Part shown: piece by piece, positions 26,462 through 35,534 of the stretch | How the letters are laid out: each line of letters begins with the position of its first letter | Position numbering within the stretch: position 1 is the first letter of the stretch | Source of the DNA: Modicisalibacter muralis | Lineage (GTDB): Bacteria > Pseudomonadota > Gammaproteobacteria > Pseudomonadales > Halomonadaceae | Length of the DNA: 64,000 bases | Direction: 5' to 3' | Assembly: GCF_900102945.1 (NCBI RefSeq) | Contig: NZ_FNGI01000001.1 | Location: 434,001 to 498,000, forward strand | The notes under the pieces: model-generated | What the model was told of the DNA's origin: nothing | Seen by the model: the letters and a program-made list of their open reading frames with translations, nothing else | Databases searched by the model: none | Program-made: the position numbers and the translations under genes

Positions 26462-26475
26462 AAAACATTCGTTTA
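26462..26475. promoter_or_regulatory. candidate PsrA operator
   Basis: AAAAC-ATTC-GTTTA matches the core AAAC-N4-GTTT of the Pseudomonas PsrA motif (G/C)AAAC-N2-4-GTTT(G/C), although both flanking bases are A. It overlaps the second of two identical 11-mers CGTTTAAAACA (26404-26414 and 26457-26467) that are 53 bp apart, about five helical turns. Confidence 0.5.
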
Positions 26476-26502
26476 CCCGTTCATAAGCCAAGAGACCGCT
26501 CC

Positions 26503-27162
26503 ATGGCCCAGACCGATACCGTGACGCGCATTCTCGATACTGCCGAGGTGCTATTCGCCGAACGCGGCTTCGCCGAGACATCGCTGCGCAACATCACCAG
26601 CAAGGCCAAGGTCAATCTGGCGGCGGTGAATTACCATTTCGGCTCCAAGAAGGCCCTGATTCAGGCGGTCTTCGCCCGCTATCTGGATCCATTCACCGAG
26701 CGTTTTCATGCCGCGCTGGATGACCTCGAAGCCCATTACGGCGATAAGCCGATTCCGCTGGAAGTATTGCTCGAGAGCATGGCGCAAACGGTGTTGGAGG
26801 TTCCCGCCGAGCGCAACAGCCTCAAGGTGTTCATGCGCCTGTTAGGGTTGGCCTACACCCAGGCTCAGGGGCATTTGCGTCGTTACATTCAGGAACACTA
26901 CGGCAGCGTTTTCACGCGCTTCGTCGAACTGGTGCGCCGTGCTACGCCGGATTTAGCGGATTCCGAGCGCTTCTGGCGTCTACACTTCATGTTGGGTACG
27001 GTGATCTTCACACTTTCGGGGCTCGATGCCCTGCGTGACATCGCCGAGCAGGACTATGGCGAGCATGTTTCCGTGCGCGATCTGATTCGTCGTCTGCGCC
27101 CGGTGGTAGTCGCGGGCATGAATGCGCCGCTGCCCGAGCCGCCGCCCATGCGGGCAGGATAA
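26503..27162 (+). CDS. psrA: TetR-family regulator, PsrA-like
   Basis: A 219-residue TetR-family repressor closely resembling Pseudomonas PsrA, a long-chain fatty-acid sensor that controls beta-oxidation and rpoS. The N-terminal helix-turn-helix region reads ILDTAEVLFAERGFAETSLR, then VNLAAVNYHFGSKKALIQAV. The ligand domain has FMRLLGLAYTQAQGHLRRYI and WRLHFMLGTVIFTLSGLDAL, both PsrA-like. The order lexA-psrA-nagZ is the one I recall from Pseudomonas. A PsrA-type operator upstream suggests autorepression. Confidence 0.88.
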   Translation: MAQTDTVTRILDTAEVLFAERGFAETSLRNITSKAKVNLAAVNYHFGSKKALIQAVFARYLDPFTERFHAALDDLEAHYGDKPIPLEVLLESMAQTVLEVPAERNSLKVFMRLLGLAYTQAQGHLRRYIQEHYGSVFTRFVELVRRATPDLADSERFWRLHFMLGTVIFTLSGLDALRDIAEQDYGEHVSVRDLIRRLRPVVVAGMNAPLPEPPPMRAG

Positions 27163-27290
27163 TTTCTCGTTATTCATCCGTACGTTGGCGTCGGCTGGGC
27201 TTGTCGGATGGCATCTTCGCGGCGAGTCGTCTGTTGTCCCCTCGTTCATTGGTCTAGAATCGGCACCCTTCACAGCCAAGGAATCCGACC

Positions 27291-28328
27291 ATGACCCAAC
27301 CGCTCGGCCCGGTGATGCTGGATCTCGAAGCGACCGCCCTGACCAATGCGGAGTGCAAGTTACTGGCGCGCCCCGAAGTGGGCGGCGTGATTCTGTTTGG
27401 GCGTAACGTCGAGGATGCCGGTCAGGTGATTGAGCTATGCGCGGCGATTCGGCGACTGCGTCCCGAGCTGCTGCTCGGTATCGATCAGGAAGGCGGTCGC
27501 GTGCAGCGCCTGCGCGAAGGCGTGACCCGCCTGCCTTCCATGGCGCGGCTGGGCCGCTGCTATGGCGACGATCCCCAGGGCTGCCTGCAACTGTGCCAGG
27601 ACGCGGGATGGCTGCTGGCCATGGAAATGGCCGCCTGCGGGCTGGATTTGTCCTTCGCGCCGGTACTCGATGTCGATACCGGTCGCTCGAGCGTGATCGG
27701 CGACCGCAGCTTTTCCGCCGACCCGCAAGCGGTCACCGCCATGGCGAGCGCATTCATCGATGGCTTGAGCGAAGCCGGCATGGCGGCGGTAGGCAAGCAC
27801 TTTCCCGGCCATGGCGGGGTCACCGCCGATTCCCATCTGGAACTGCCGGTGGACGACCGCCCCCTCCAGGCATTGCGTGAGCATGACCTGATGCCTTTCA
27901 CGGCGCTGGCGCCACGCCTCGGCGGGGTCATGCCGGCACACGTGGTTTACAGTACCTTCGATACTCGCCCGGCAGGCTTCTCTCCCAGTTGGCTGGGAAT
28001 GCTGCGCGAGGAGTTGGGTTTCAAGGGCGCGATCTTCTCCGACGATCTGTCCATGGCTGGCGCGCATGTGGCCGGAGGCCCAGCCGAGCGCGCCAGGGCG
28101 GCACTGGATGCCGGGTGCGACATGCTGCTGGTATGCAACGATCGCGACGCGGCGCTGACGATACTGGATGCCTGCCAGGGCCGCGCTTCCAAGCGTCCGG
28201 CCAAATTGCGCTACGGTCGCGCGCGGCCGAGTCTCGAGACCCTACCGGCGTTGAGCCGCTGGCGACGCGTGCATGCGCGTCTCGAGGCGCTGCATGATGC
28301 CCCCTATGACGCGGCTTCCAAAAGCTGA
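27291..28328 (+). CDS. nagZ: beta-N-acetylhexosaminidase (GH3)
   Basis: Cytoplasmic cell-wall recycling enzyme that removes N-acetylglucosamine from anhydromuropeptides. The 345-residue protein contains LLGIDQEGGRVQRLR, FAPVLDVD, the catalytic loop KHFPGHGGVTADSH, and the nucleophile region IFSDDLSMAGA. Its substrates influence ampC induction in related bacteria. The TGA stop (28326-28328) is immediately followed by the first interspersed repeat element, so the gene's own terminator is not separately visible. Confidence 0.97.
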   Translation: MTQPLGPVMLDLEATALTNAECKLLARPEVGGVILFGRNVEDAGQVIELCAAIRRLRPELLLGIDQEGGRVQRLREGVTRLPSMARLGRCYGDDPQGCLQLCQDAGWLLAMEMAACGLDLSFAPVLDVDTGRSSVIGDRSFSADPQAVTAMASAFIDGLSEAGMAAVGKHFPGHGGVTADSHLELPVDDRPLQALREHDLMPFTALAPRLGGVMPAHVVYSTFDTRPAGFSPSWLGMLREELGFKGAIFSDDLSMAGAHVAGGPAERARAALDAGCDMLLVCNDRDAALTILDACQGRASKRPAKLRYGRARPSLETLPALSRWRRVHARLEALHDAPYDAASKS

Positions 28329-28501
28329 GGAACTACTGCATAAATGCCTGCACGGACGAATCGCTGTGTCACGCGGTACTGGTGCGCCAGCCCGGTCGAG
28401 AATCGCCTAACTGCATGTTATGTCAATTCTTCTGTGCTCCGGGCTCCTTGCGACGCAACGGCGCCCGCATCATTCCGTTCGTCAATTTATTCAGCAGTTC
28501 C
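28329..28501 (+). repeat. interspersed repeat, copy 1 (ERIC/MITE-like)
   Basis: A 173 bp element fills most of the nagZ-hpt gap. The left end GGAACTACTGCATAAAT is an imperfect inverted repeat of the right end (reverse complement GGAACTGCTGAATAAAT; 15 of 17 match). It begins directly after the nagZ stop. It shares blocks such as TGCACGGACGAATCGCTG, CATGTTATGTC and CATTCCGTTCG with three other copies. This is the long form, with a 15 bp segment absent from copies 2 and 4, plus a unique insertion in the middle. Confidence 0.85.
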
Positions 28502-28545
28502 TAACACACCCTCAGCCCACCCGTAGTGAGACAAGCAGGAAACCG

Positions 28546-29124
28546 ATGCCTAGAATCGATACCGATCACCACGCTTCCATCGCCACCATGCGCGATCTGA
28601 TGGACAACGCCGACTGCCTGATCACTCAGCATGAAGTCGAGCGCGCTCTCGATCGCATGGCCGAGGAGATTACCGCCAGCCTGGGCGATAAGTTGCCGGT
28701 ATTTTACTGCGTGATGAATGGCGGCCTGATCACCACCGGCCATTTGCTGACCCGGCTGGGTTTTCCGCTCGAGGTCGATTACCTTCACGCGACCCGTTAT
28801 CGCGGCGGCGTTCGCGGTGGCGAGCTGTTCTGGCGGGTCTCGCCGGAAGTGCCCATGGCCGACCGCCACGTAGTGATCGTCGATGACATCCTCGATGAAG
28901 GAACCACCCTGGCAGCCATTCTCGGCTATTGCCGCGAGGCTGGAGCCGCGAGTATCTCCACGGCGGTGCTGGTCGACAAACGTCACGAACGCAAGGCCGT
29001 GCCCGATCTCAAGGCTGACTATTGCAGCCTCGAGGTCGAGGATCGCTACGTGTTCGGCTTCGGCATGGATTACAAGGGCTACTGGCGGAATGCGCCGGGA
29101 ATTTTCGCCCCCAAGGGCCTGTAA
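28546..29124 (+). CDS. hpt: hypoxanthine-guanine phosphoribosyltransferase
   Basis: Salvages hypoxanthine and guanine to IMP and GMP. The 192-residue protein has [27 protein letters not shown], the PRPP loop [25 protein letters not shown] and [15 protein letters not shown]. It belongs to the group annotated as hypoxanthine-guanine phosphoribosyltransferase in Pseudomonas and Halomonas. The ATG at 28546 follows AGGAAA; upstream in-frame sequence is repeat-derived. The phosphorylase that yields hypoxanthine lies 51 bases downstream, which suggests one pathway. Confidence 0.92.
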   Translation: MPRIDTDHHASIATMRDLMDNADCLITQHEVERALDRMAEEITASLGDKLPVFYCVMNGGLITTGHLLTRLGFPLEVDYLHATRYRGGVRGGELFWRVSPEVPMADRHVVIVDDILDEGTTLAAILGYCREAGAASISTAVLVDKRHERKAVPDLKADYCSLEVEDRYVFGFGMDYKGYWRNAPGIFAPKGL

Positions 29125-29175
29125 TCCAGAGACGCACCCAAGGCTGGTAATGAGAAGCGGCAGGAGAGAAGCGCA

Positions 29176-29904
29176 ATGCTGGCGATTATCGGTGGGACCG
29201 GCCTGACCGAGATGGCGAGGCTGGATGTGATCAAGCGCCACTCCGCCGAGACCCCGCTGGGCGCGGCATCGGCCGGTGTGGTGCAGGGCACGCTGGAGGG
29301 CCATGACATCCTGTTTCTGGCGCGCCACGGCCACCCGCACAAGCTGCCGCCACATCGCGTTAACTACCGGGCCAACCTGTGGGCGCTCAAGCAGGCCGGG
29401 GCAACGCGTATTGTCGGTATCAATGCGGTCGGCGGTATCGATCCATCGCTCGAGCCCGGCGCGCTGGTGGTGCCCGATCAACTGATCGATTACACCACCG
29501 GGCGTGAGGCGACCTATTTCGATGGCCGCTACAAGCCACTCAAACACATCGACTTCTCATGGCCGTACAGTGAAGCGCTACGCGCCGAGCTGCTGGTGGC
29601 CGGACAACGCGTTAATGAAGCAATCGATGAAGGCGGCGTTTATGGTTGTACGCAAGGGCCACGTCTCGAGACCGCCGCCGAGATAGCCTGCATGGCCCGC
29701 GATGGCTGCCGCCTGGTGGGCATGACCGGCATGCCCGAGGCCGTACTGGCGCGTGAATTGGAAATCCCCTATGCCTGCCTGGCATTGGTGGTCAATCCCG
29801 CGGCCGGCGTGGTCGAGCGTGAGATCAGCATGGCCGAGATCGAGGCGGCGCTTAGCGATGGCATCGAGCGAGTCAAGCGGGTGATCGGCGCGATGTTCGG
29901 CTAG
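29176..29904 (+). CDS. S-methyl-5'-thioinosine phosphorylase / purine nucleoside phosphorylase family
   Basis: A 242-residue cytoplasmic phosphorylase. Family motifs: IIGGTGLTEM at the N-terminus, FLARHGHPHKLPPHRVNYR, GINAVGGIDPSLEPG and MTGMPEAVLARELEIPYACL. It resembles the P. aeruginosa enzyme that splits methylthioinosine to hypoxanthine and methylthioribose-1-phosphate. A hypoxanthine product would be recycled by the upstream hpt, which supports that specificity over methylthioadenosine. Exact substrate is inferred. Confidence 0.88.
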   Translation: MLAIIGGTGLTEMARLDVIKRHSAETPLGAASAGVVQGTLEGHDILFLARHGHPHKLPPHRVNYRANLWALKQAGATRIVGINAVGGIDPSLEPGALVVPDQLIDYTTGREATYFDGRYKPLKHIDFSWPYSEALRAELLVAGQRVNEAIDEGGVYGCTQGPRLETAAEIACMARDGCRLVGMTGMPEAVLARELEIPYACLALVVNPAAGVVEREISMAEIEAALSDGIERVKRVIGAMFG

Positions 29905-29966
29905 CAACGGGCAACAAGCAACGAATAGCGTGTAACGGCTGTGCTTTTCGAAGCTCGAAGCTAGTT

Positions 29967-31670
29967 TTATAAGCCCAATTCGTGCGTCGCTTCCTCGCGC
30001 ATCTTGTACTTCTGGATCTTGCCGGTGACTGTCATCGGGAAGACATCGACGAACTTCACGTAACGCGGCACCTTGAAGTGCGCGATCTTGTCTTGGCAGA
30101 AATCGCGCAGGCCTTCTTCGTCCAGGGTTTCGCCATCGATGAGCTTGACCCAGGCCATCACCGCCTCGCCGTATTTCTCGTCAGGTACGCCGATTACCTG
30201 CACGTCGGAAATCGCCGGATGGGTATACAGGAAGTCCTCGATTTCGCGCGGATAGATGTTCTCGCCGCCACGAATGATCATGTCCTTGATGCGCCCGACG
30301 ATCGCCACGTAGCCTTCTTCATCCATGACCGCCAGGTCGCCGGTGTGCATCCAGCCCGCGTCGTCGATGGACTTGTTGGTGGCCTCGGGATTCTCCCAGT
30401 AACCCAGCATCACGCTATAGCCGCGCGTGCATAGCTCGCCTTTCTCGCCGCGCGGCACTACGGCGCCGGTACCGGGGTCGATCAGCTTGACCTCGGTATG
30501 CGGGTGAATGGTGCCGACGGTGGTTACGCGCTTGTCGAGCGGCGCGTCGGTCTGGGTCTGCAGACTGACCGGGCTGGTCTCGGTCATGCCGTAGCAGATG
30601 CTGACTTCCTTCATGTGCATCTTGTCGATGACCTGGCGCATCACCTCGATGGGGCAGATCGAACCCGCCATGATACCGGTGCGCAGCGAGCCGAGATCGA
30701 AGCTCTCGAATTCGGGGTGTTCGAGTTCGGCGATGAACATCGTCGGCACGCCATACAGTGCGGTGGCGCGTTCTTCGCTGACCGCCTGCAATGTCGCCAG
30801 CGGGTCGAAGCCGTCGCCGGGATAGATCATCGCCGCGCCGTGGGTCATGCAGCCCAGGTTGCCCATCACCATGCCGAAGCAGTGATAGAGCGGCACCGGA
30901 ATCACCATGCGATCCTCGCAGGTCAAGTTGATGCGCTCGGCGACGAACAGGCCGTTATTGAGAATATTGTGATGCGACAGCGTGGCGCCCTTGGGCGTGC
31001 CGGTGGTGCCCGAGGTGTACTGAATGTTGATCGGCTCATCGAATTGCAGCGTGGCCTGTAGCTCGGCAAGGCTTGCGGCATCGACTTCGCCGGCGCGCTC
31101 GAGCAGCGCATCCCAGGTCAGCATGCCCGGCTGGGCGCGCTGGGCATCGAGGCAGATCACCCGGCTGAGGTTGGCCAGACGCTTGCTGGAGAAATTGGTG
31201 GGCGAGGCGGTGGCGATTTCCGGCGCCAGCTCGCTGAGCATATCGACGTAGTTCGACGCCTTGAAAGCGCCCTGTAGAACCAGCGTCGAGGCGCCGGATT
31301 GATTGAGCGCATATTCGAGCTCGTGGGTGCGGTAGCTCGGGTTGATATTGACCAGCACGGCGCCGATCTTGGCGGTAGCGAACTGGGTAATCGCCCACTC
31401 GGCGCAGTTGGGCGCCCAAATGCCGACCCGTTCGCCCTTGGTCACGCCGATGGCAAGTAAGGCACGCGCTGTACGATCGACCACCGCCTGCAATTCGCGC
31501 CAGGTGTAGCGCAGCCCCTGATGACGGCTGATCAGCGCGTCGCGCTGCGGGTAGCGGGCCACGGTAGCGTCGAAGCAGTCGCCGATGGTCTGGCCCATGA
31601 GCGGCAGTTCGCTGACACCGCTGACATAGCTTTGCATCGCTTGGGAAGGAGTCGAAGGGTTGGCTGTCAT
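29967..31670 (-). CDS. AMP-binding acyl-CoA synthetase
   Basis: A 567-residue ATP-dependent acyl-CoA ligase. The P-loop-like motif [16 protein letters not shown], the adenylate motif CYGMTETSP, the hinge region [20 protein letters not shown] and the C-terminal catalytic lysine in [10 protein letters not shown] are all present. It resembles medium-chain or ACSF2-type ligases. It is downstream of the LiuR-type regulator on the same strand and divergent from the valine-degradation operon, so it probably activates branched or medium-chain acids. The exact substrate is unknown. Confidence 0.88.
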   Translation of the reverse strand: MTANPSTPSQAMQSYVSGVSELPLMGQTIGDCFDATVARYPQRDALISRHQGLRYTWRELQAVVDRTARALLAIGVTKGERVGIWAPNCAEWAITQFATAKIGAVLVNINPSYRTHELEYALNQSGASTLVLQGAFKASNYVDMLSELAPEIATASPTNFSSKRLANLSRVICLDAQRAQPGMLTWDALLERAGEVDAASLAELQATLQFDEPINIQYTSGTTGTPKGATLSHHNILNNGLFVAERINLTCEDRMVIPVPLYHCFGMVMGNLGCMTHGAAMIYPGDGFDPLATLQAVSEERATALYGVPTMFIAELEHPEFESFDLGSLRTGIMAGSICPIEVMRQVIDKMHMKEVSICYGMTETSPVSLQTQTDAPLDKRVTTVGTIHPHTEVKLIDPGTGAVVPRGEKGELCTRGYSVMLGYWENPEATNKSIDDAGWMHTGDLAVMDEEGYVAIVGRIKDMIIRGGENIYPREIEDFLYTHPAISDVQVIGVPDEKYGEAVMAWVKLIDGETLDEEGLRDFCQDKIAHFKVPRYVKFVDVFPMTVTGKIQKYKMREEATHELGL

Positions 31671-31707
31671 CGTGCTTCCTGCTTGTTGTTGTCAAAAGAT
31701 ACTGCGG

Positions 31708-32172
31708 CTAGTCCTTGTTGCGTTGCCGCGTCAGCGCGGCGAGCGATTCCTGGCAGCGCGCCTCGACGTCGTCGAGCTCGTTCTGGAGGATGCGAATGTC
31801 CTCGAGTTGCTGCTGCATGGCGGCGCGCTTGTCGGCAAGGATATCCAGCATCAGCCGCAACTGGCGTTCATCGCCATCCGGGGCGTTGTCATAAAGTTGG
31901 ATGACTTCGCGGATCTCGGCCAGCGAAAATCCCAGGCGCTTGCCGCGTAGGGTCAGCTTCAGTCGGACGCGATCCTTCTCATGATAGATGCGCGTCTGGC
32001 CACGGCGTTCCGGCTGCAGCAAGCCTTCCTGTTCATAGAAGCGGATGGTGCGTGGCGTGACTTCGAAAACCTTGGCCAATTCGCCAATCGTATAGCGCCG
32101 TCGCGGTCTGCCTTCGCCTGGCGCGGCAGCCGAATGAGCAACATCGGCAGTGGGCTGGGTCGCGTCGGGCAT
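31708..32172 (-). CDS. liuR: MerR-family regulator, LiuR-like
   Basis: A 154-residue MerR-family regulator. After a low-complexity 25-residue N-terminus, the helix-turn-helix reads YTIGELAKVFEVTPRTIRFY, followed by LKLTLRGKRLGFSLAEIREV and a long C-terminal coiled coil for dimerisation. LiuR proteins control branched-chain amino acid and fatty-acid degradation in proteobacteria. It is divergent from an isobutyryl-CoA dehydrogenase operon, and a palindromic TTTACGTAAA site of the LiuR type lies between them. Confidence 0.87.
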   Translation of the reverse strand: MPDATQPTADVAHSAAAPGEGRPRRRYTIGELAKVFEVTPRTIRFYEQEGLLQPERRGQTRIYHEKDRVRLKLTLRGKRLGFSLAEIREVIQLYDNAPDGDERQLRLMLDILADKRAAMQQQLEDIRILQNELDDVEARCQESLAALTRQRNKD

Positions 32173-32230
32173 GGTGCTATCCTCAAGTCATCGCATCGAT
32201 CGTCTGTGTGTCGCCCTAGGCTAGATCAGC

Positions 32231-32247
32231 TTGACGTTTACGTAAAG
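32231..32247. promoter_or_regulatory. candidate LiuR operator
   Basis: TTGACGTTTACGTAAAG contains the perfect palindrome TTTACGTAAA (32237-32246). It resembles LiuR motifs as I recall them from comparative studies. It lies between the divergent liuR and the valine-degradation operon, and its first six bases are a -35-like TTGACG for the plus strand, as expected for a MerR-type operator. Confidence 0.6.
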
Positions 32248-32357
32248 TAGACCAAGCGATAGCTTGCGTGCACCCTAGCAAATGCTAGGTTTAGTGTCGG
32301 ACATCATGCCAGACATGCAGATTAACAATGGCAGATAGAGCCTGAAGGAGGGCCGCC

Positions 32358-33527
32358 ATGGATTTCGCCCCAAGCGACGATCAACGTGCGTTACAACAGG
32401 CCGCAGCCGATTTCTCGCGCATCGAACTCGCTCCCCACGCCGCCGAGTGGGACGCCACCTCGCATTTCCCGGTGGATGTCATCAAGCGAGCGGGCGACGC
32501 CGGTTTTCTGGGCATTTATATCGACGAGGAACGCGGTGGGCTGGGCTTGTCGCGCCTCGACGCGGCGCTGATCTTCGAGCAACTTTCCCAGGGCTGCGTT
32601 TCGACGACCGCCTACCTGACCATCCACAACATGGTCGCCTGGATGGTCGCCAACTGGGGCAGCGAAGCGTTACGTGAAGAGTGGGTGGCGAGTCTGGTGA
32701 GTGGCGAGCGCCTGGGCTGCTACTGCCTGACCGAGCCCGGCTCGGGTTCGGATGCTGCCAGCCTGCGCACCAAGGCGGTGCGCGACGGTGACGATTACCT
32801 GATCACCGGCAGCAAGATGTTCATTTCCGGAGCCGGCGCCAACGATGTGCTAGTGGTGATGGCGCGTACCGGTGCGGCGGATTCCGGCGCCGGTGGGATT
32901 TCCGCGATTCTCGTGCCCGCCGACGCCGAGGGTATCGAGTACGGCAAGAACGAGGACAAGATGGGCTGGAAGAGTCAGCCGACCCGCCTGGTCAGCTTTG
33001 ATGGCGTGCGCGTGCCGGTCGGCAACCGTCTCGGCGCGGAAGGCGAGGGCTTCAAGCTGGCCATGAAGGGCCTCGATGGCGGGCGCTTGAACATCGCCAG
33101 TTGCTCGCTGGGTGCCGCCCAGCATGCCCTGACGCTGGCGAGAAACTACCTGGGCGAGCGTAAACAGTTCGGCCGCGAACTGTCAGCTTTCCAGGCCTTG
33201 CAGTTCAAGCTTGCCGATATGGCGACTGAATTGGTCGGCGCACGGCTGATGGTGCGCCACGCCGCCTGGCGGCTCGACCAGAACGATCCCGAAGCCACCG
33301 TGCATTGCGCCATGGCCAAGCGCATGGCGACCGATATCGGCTTCAATATTTGCAACGAGGCGCTGCAACTGCACGGCGGCTACGGTTATCTCAGAGAGTT
33401 TCCGCTCGAGCGACTGGTGCGCGACACACGCGTGCATCAAATCCTCGAGGGCACCAACGAGATCATGCGCGTGATCATCGCTCGCCGGTTGTTCGCGGAC
33501 GGCGTGGTCGAAGCGTTGCAGCAATAG
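32358..33527 (+). CDS. acyl-CoA dehydrogenase, probably isobutyryl-CoA dehydrogenase
   Basis: A 389-residue FAD-dependent dehydrogenase. Motifs: CYCLTEPGSGSDAASLRTKA, GSKMFISGAGANDVLVVMAR, ERKQFGRELSAFQALQFKLA, LHGGYGYLREFPLERLVRDT and the catalytic-glutamate region HQILEGTNEIMRVIIARRL. It is the first gene of an operon with enoyl-CoA hydratase, 3-hydroxyisobutyryl-CoA hydrolase and 3-hydroxyisobutyrate dehydrogenase, which together make the valine route, so isobutyryl-CoA is the likely substrate. LiuR control is likely. Confidence 0.9.
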   Translation: MDFAPSDDQRALQQAAADFSRIELAPHAAEWDATSHFPVDVIKRAGDAGFLGIYIDEERGGLGLSRLDAALIFEQLSQGCVSTTAYLTIHNMVAWMVANWGSEALREEWVASLVSGERLGCYCLTEPGSGSDAASLRTKAVRDGDDYLITGSKMFISGAGANDVLVVMARTGAADSGAGGISAILVPADAEGIEYGKNEDKMGWKSQPTRLVSFDGVRVPVGNRLGAEGEGFKLAMKGLDGGRLNIASCSLGAAQHALTLARNYLGERKQFGRELSAFQALQFKLADMATELVGARLMVRHAAWRLDQNDPEATVHCAMAKRMATDIGFNICNEALQLHGGYGYLREFPLERLVRDTRVHQILEGTNEIMRVIIARRLFADGVVEALQQ

Positions 33528-33570
33528 CTCCCATCAACGCCGAAGGATTCTTATTTAAAGAGAGGCATCG

Positions 33571-34368
33571 ATGAATCAATACTTGAAGCTCGAAAAGGAC
33601 CGCCACATCGCCCGGGTGACGATCGCCAATCCCCCGGCCAATACCTGGACACGCGACTCGTTGCTCGAACTCGAGGCGCTGGTCGACGATCTGGAGGCGG
33701 ATGCCGACATCACCGCGCTGGTGATCACCGGCGAAGGTGACAAGTTCTTCTCGGCGGGGGCCGATCTCAAGACCTTCGCAGATGGCGACAAGGCCACCGC
33801 GGCAACCATGGCGGTGCGCTTCGGTCGTGCCTTCGAGCGGCTGACGCATTTTCGCGGCGTGAGTATTGCCGCGGTCAATGGCTACGCCATGGGCGGCGGC
33901 CTGGAATGCGCACTGGCCTGCGATATCCGCATCGTCGAGCGTCAGGCCAAGCTGGCATTGCCCGAAGCCAAGGTCGGCCTGCTGCCCTGCGCCGGTGGTA
34001 CCCAGCATCTGACCTGGCTGGTCGGCGAGGGTTGGGCCAAGCGCATCATCCTGTGCGGCGAACAGATCGACGCCGAGACCGCCGGACGCATTGGCCTTGC
34101 CGAGGAAGTCGTCGAGACCGGTGAGTCACTCGAGCGCGCGCTGGCCATGGCCGAGAGCGTCGCCAACCAGAGCCCGACGGCGCTCAAGCACTGCAAGACC
34201 TTGATCATGAGTGCCCGCGAACGCGGCATCTCGGATGGCTTCCGGCTCGAGCGCGAGCTGTTCATCGAGCTGTTCGACGACCCCAATCAGCGCGAAGGCG
34301 TCAGTGCCTTCCTCGAAAAGCGCAAGCCCAACTGGGTCACTGGTTCGACCGAGTCGGGAGGCCATTGA
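33571..34368 (+). CDS. enoyl-CoA hydratase/isomerase family protein
   Basis: A 265-residue crotonase-family enzyme. The oxyanion-hole regions FSAGADLKTFADG and VNGYAMGGGLECALACDIRI, and LPEAKVGLLPCAGGTQHL are visible. In the operon context it would hydrate methacrylyl-CoA to 3-hydroxyisobutyryl-CoA. The next gene starts 2 bases after its stop, implying translational coupling. Confidence 0.9.
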   Translation: MNQYLKLEKDRHIARVTIANPPANTWTRDSLLELEALVDDLEADADITALVITGEGDKFFSAGADLKTFADGDKATAATMAVRFGRAFERLTHFRGVSIAAVNGYAMGGGLECALACDIRIVERQAKLALPEAKVGLLPCAGGTQHLTWLVGEGWAKRIILCGEQIDAETAGRIGLAEEVVETGESLERALAMAESVANQSPTALKHCKTLIMSARERGISDGFRLERELFIELFDDPNQREGVSAFLEKRKPNWVTGSTESGGH

Positions 34369-34370
34369 GC

Positions 34371-35480
34371 ATGTCCGATCTGCCTGTGCTGTTCGATGAA
34401 TTAGAGACCCGCGACGGCGGTCGAATCGGTGTTGCCACGCTCAACGCCCCGAAGTCGCTGAATGCGCTGTCGCTGGAGATGATTCGCCAGTTGACCGCCA
34501 AGCTCGATGCCTGGGCCTCGGATCGTGCCGTGGTCGCGGTATGGCTCGAAGGCGCGGGCGATAAAGCGCTGTGTGCCGGTGGTGATGTCGTTGCGTTGTA
34601 CCGCGCGATGACCGACGACACCCACGGCCATCAGGCGAGCGATTTTGCCGAGCGTTATTTCACTAGTGAATATCGCCTCGATCATCGCATTCATACCTTT
34701 CCCAAGCCGTTGATCGTGTGGGGCAGCGGTATCGTCATGGGCGGCGGCCTGGGCCTGATGGCCGGCGGCGGTCAGCGCGTCGCCACCGAGACCACGCGCA
34801 TCGCCATGCCCGAGATCACCATCGGCCTGTATCCGGATATCGGCGCGAGCTGGTTCCTCAACCGCATGCCACCCGGTGTCGGCGCTTACCTGGGCCTGAC
34901 CGGCGCGCAACTCAACGCCCGCGATGCGCTCGATCTCGGGCTGGCCGACCGCTTGATCCCGCATGCCCAGCGTCAAGTCGTGCTCGATGCGCTGCGAGAA
35001 GCCGATTTCGCCTCGCCGCATGACACGGTGCGTAATGTGCTGCATGAATTCGAGGATCGCGATCAAGCGCCGCCGGCACAGGTCATGCCACGTCTCGATG
35101 TGATTCAGTCACTGGTCGATGCCGCCGATGTCAGTGGAGCGGTGGCGCGGATTCTCAATGATAAGCGCGACGATGACTGGCTGGCGGCCAATCGCACCCG
35201 CCTCGAGGTGGGCTGCCCGATGAGCGCGCACCTGGTCTGGCGCATGCTCGCGCGACATCGCCATGCCAGCCTGGCCGATGCCTTTCGCGACGAACTCAAC
35301 CTGTCGGTGCAATGTTGCCGCCATGGTGAACTCGCCGAGGGCGTTCGCGCCTTGCTGATCGACAAGGACAAGACCCCGCGCTGGTCGCATGCCGACGTTG
35401 CCAGCGTGCCGAAGCGCGATGTCGAGGATTTTCTGACGCCGCTGTGGTCGTCTGGTGAGCATCCGCTGAAGGATCTTTGA
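34371..35480 (+). CDS. 3-hydroxyisobutyryl-CoA hydrolase
   Basis: A 369-residue crotonase-superfamily thioesterase. It is longer than enoyl-CoA hydratases and has the HIBCH features CAGGDVVALYRAM, VWGSGIVMGGGLGLMAGG, MPEITIGLYPDIGASWFLNR and an extended C-terminus (LNLSVQCCRHGELAEGVRAL, DKDKTPRW). It frees 3-hydroxyisobutyrate from CoA, the unusual step of valine catabolism. The ATG at 34371 follows GGGAGG. Confidence 0.93.
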   Translation: MSDLPVLFDELETRDGGRIGVATLNAPKSLNALSLEMIRQLTAKLDAWASDRAVVAVWLEGAGDKALCAGGDVVALYRAMTDDTHGHQASDFAERYFTSEYRLDHRIHTFPKPLIVWGSGIVMGGGLGLMAGGGQRVATETTRIAMPEITIGLYPDIGASWFLNRMPPGVGAYLGLTGAQLNARDALDLGLADRLIPHAQRQVVLDALREADFASPHDTVRNVLHEFEDRDQAPPAQVMPRLDVIQSLVDAADVSGAVARILNDKRDDDWLAANRTRLEVGCPMSAHLVWRMLARHRHASLADAFRDELNLSVQCCRHGELAEGVRALLIDKDKTPRWSHADVASVPKRDVEDFLTPLWSSGEHPLKDL

Positions 35481-35534
35481 GCCGTAGCATCGAGTCGTAC
35501 TACCGAACAACAACGAGTCACGGAGGAGCATGCC

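Noticed and set aside
28344-28523. Small MPARTNRCVTRY-type frames as real genes
   Set aside because: They lie wholly in the repeat family, lack a good Shine-Dalgarno, and one copy has an early stop. Reported as an observation only.
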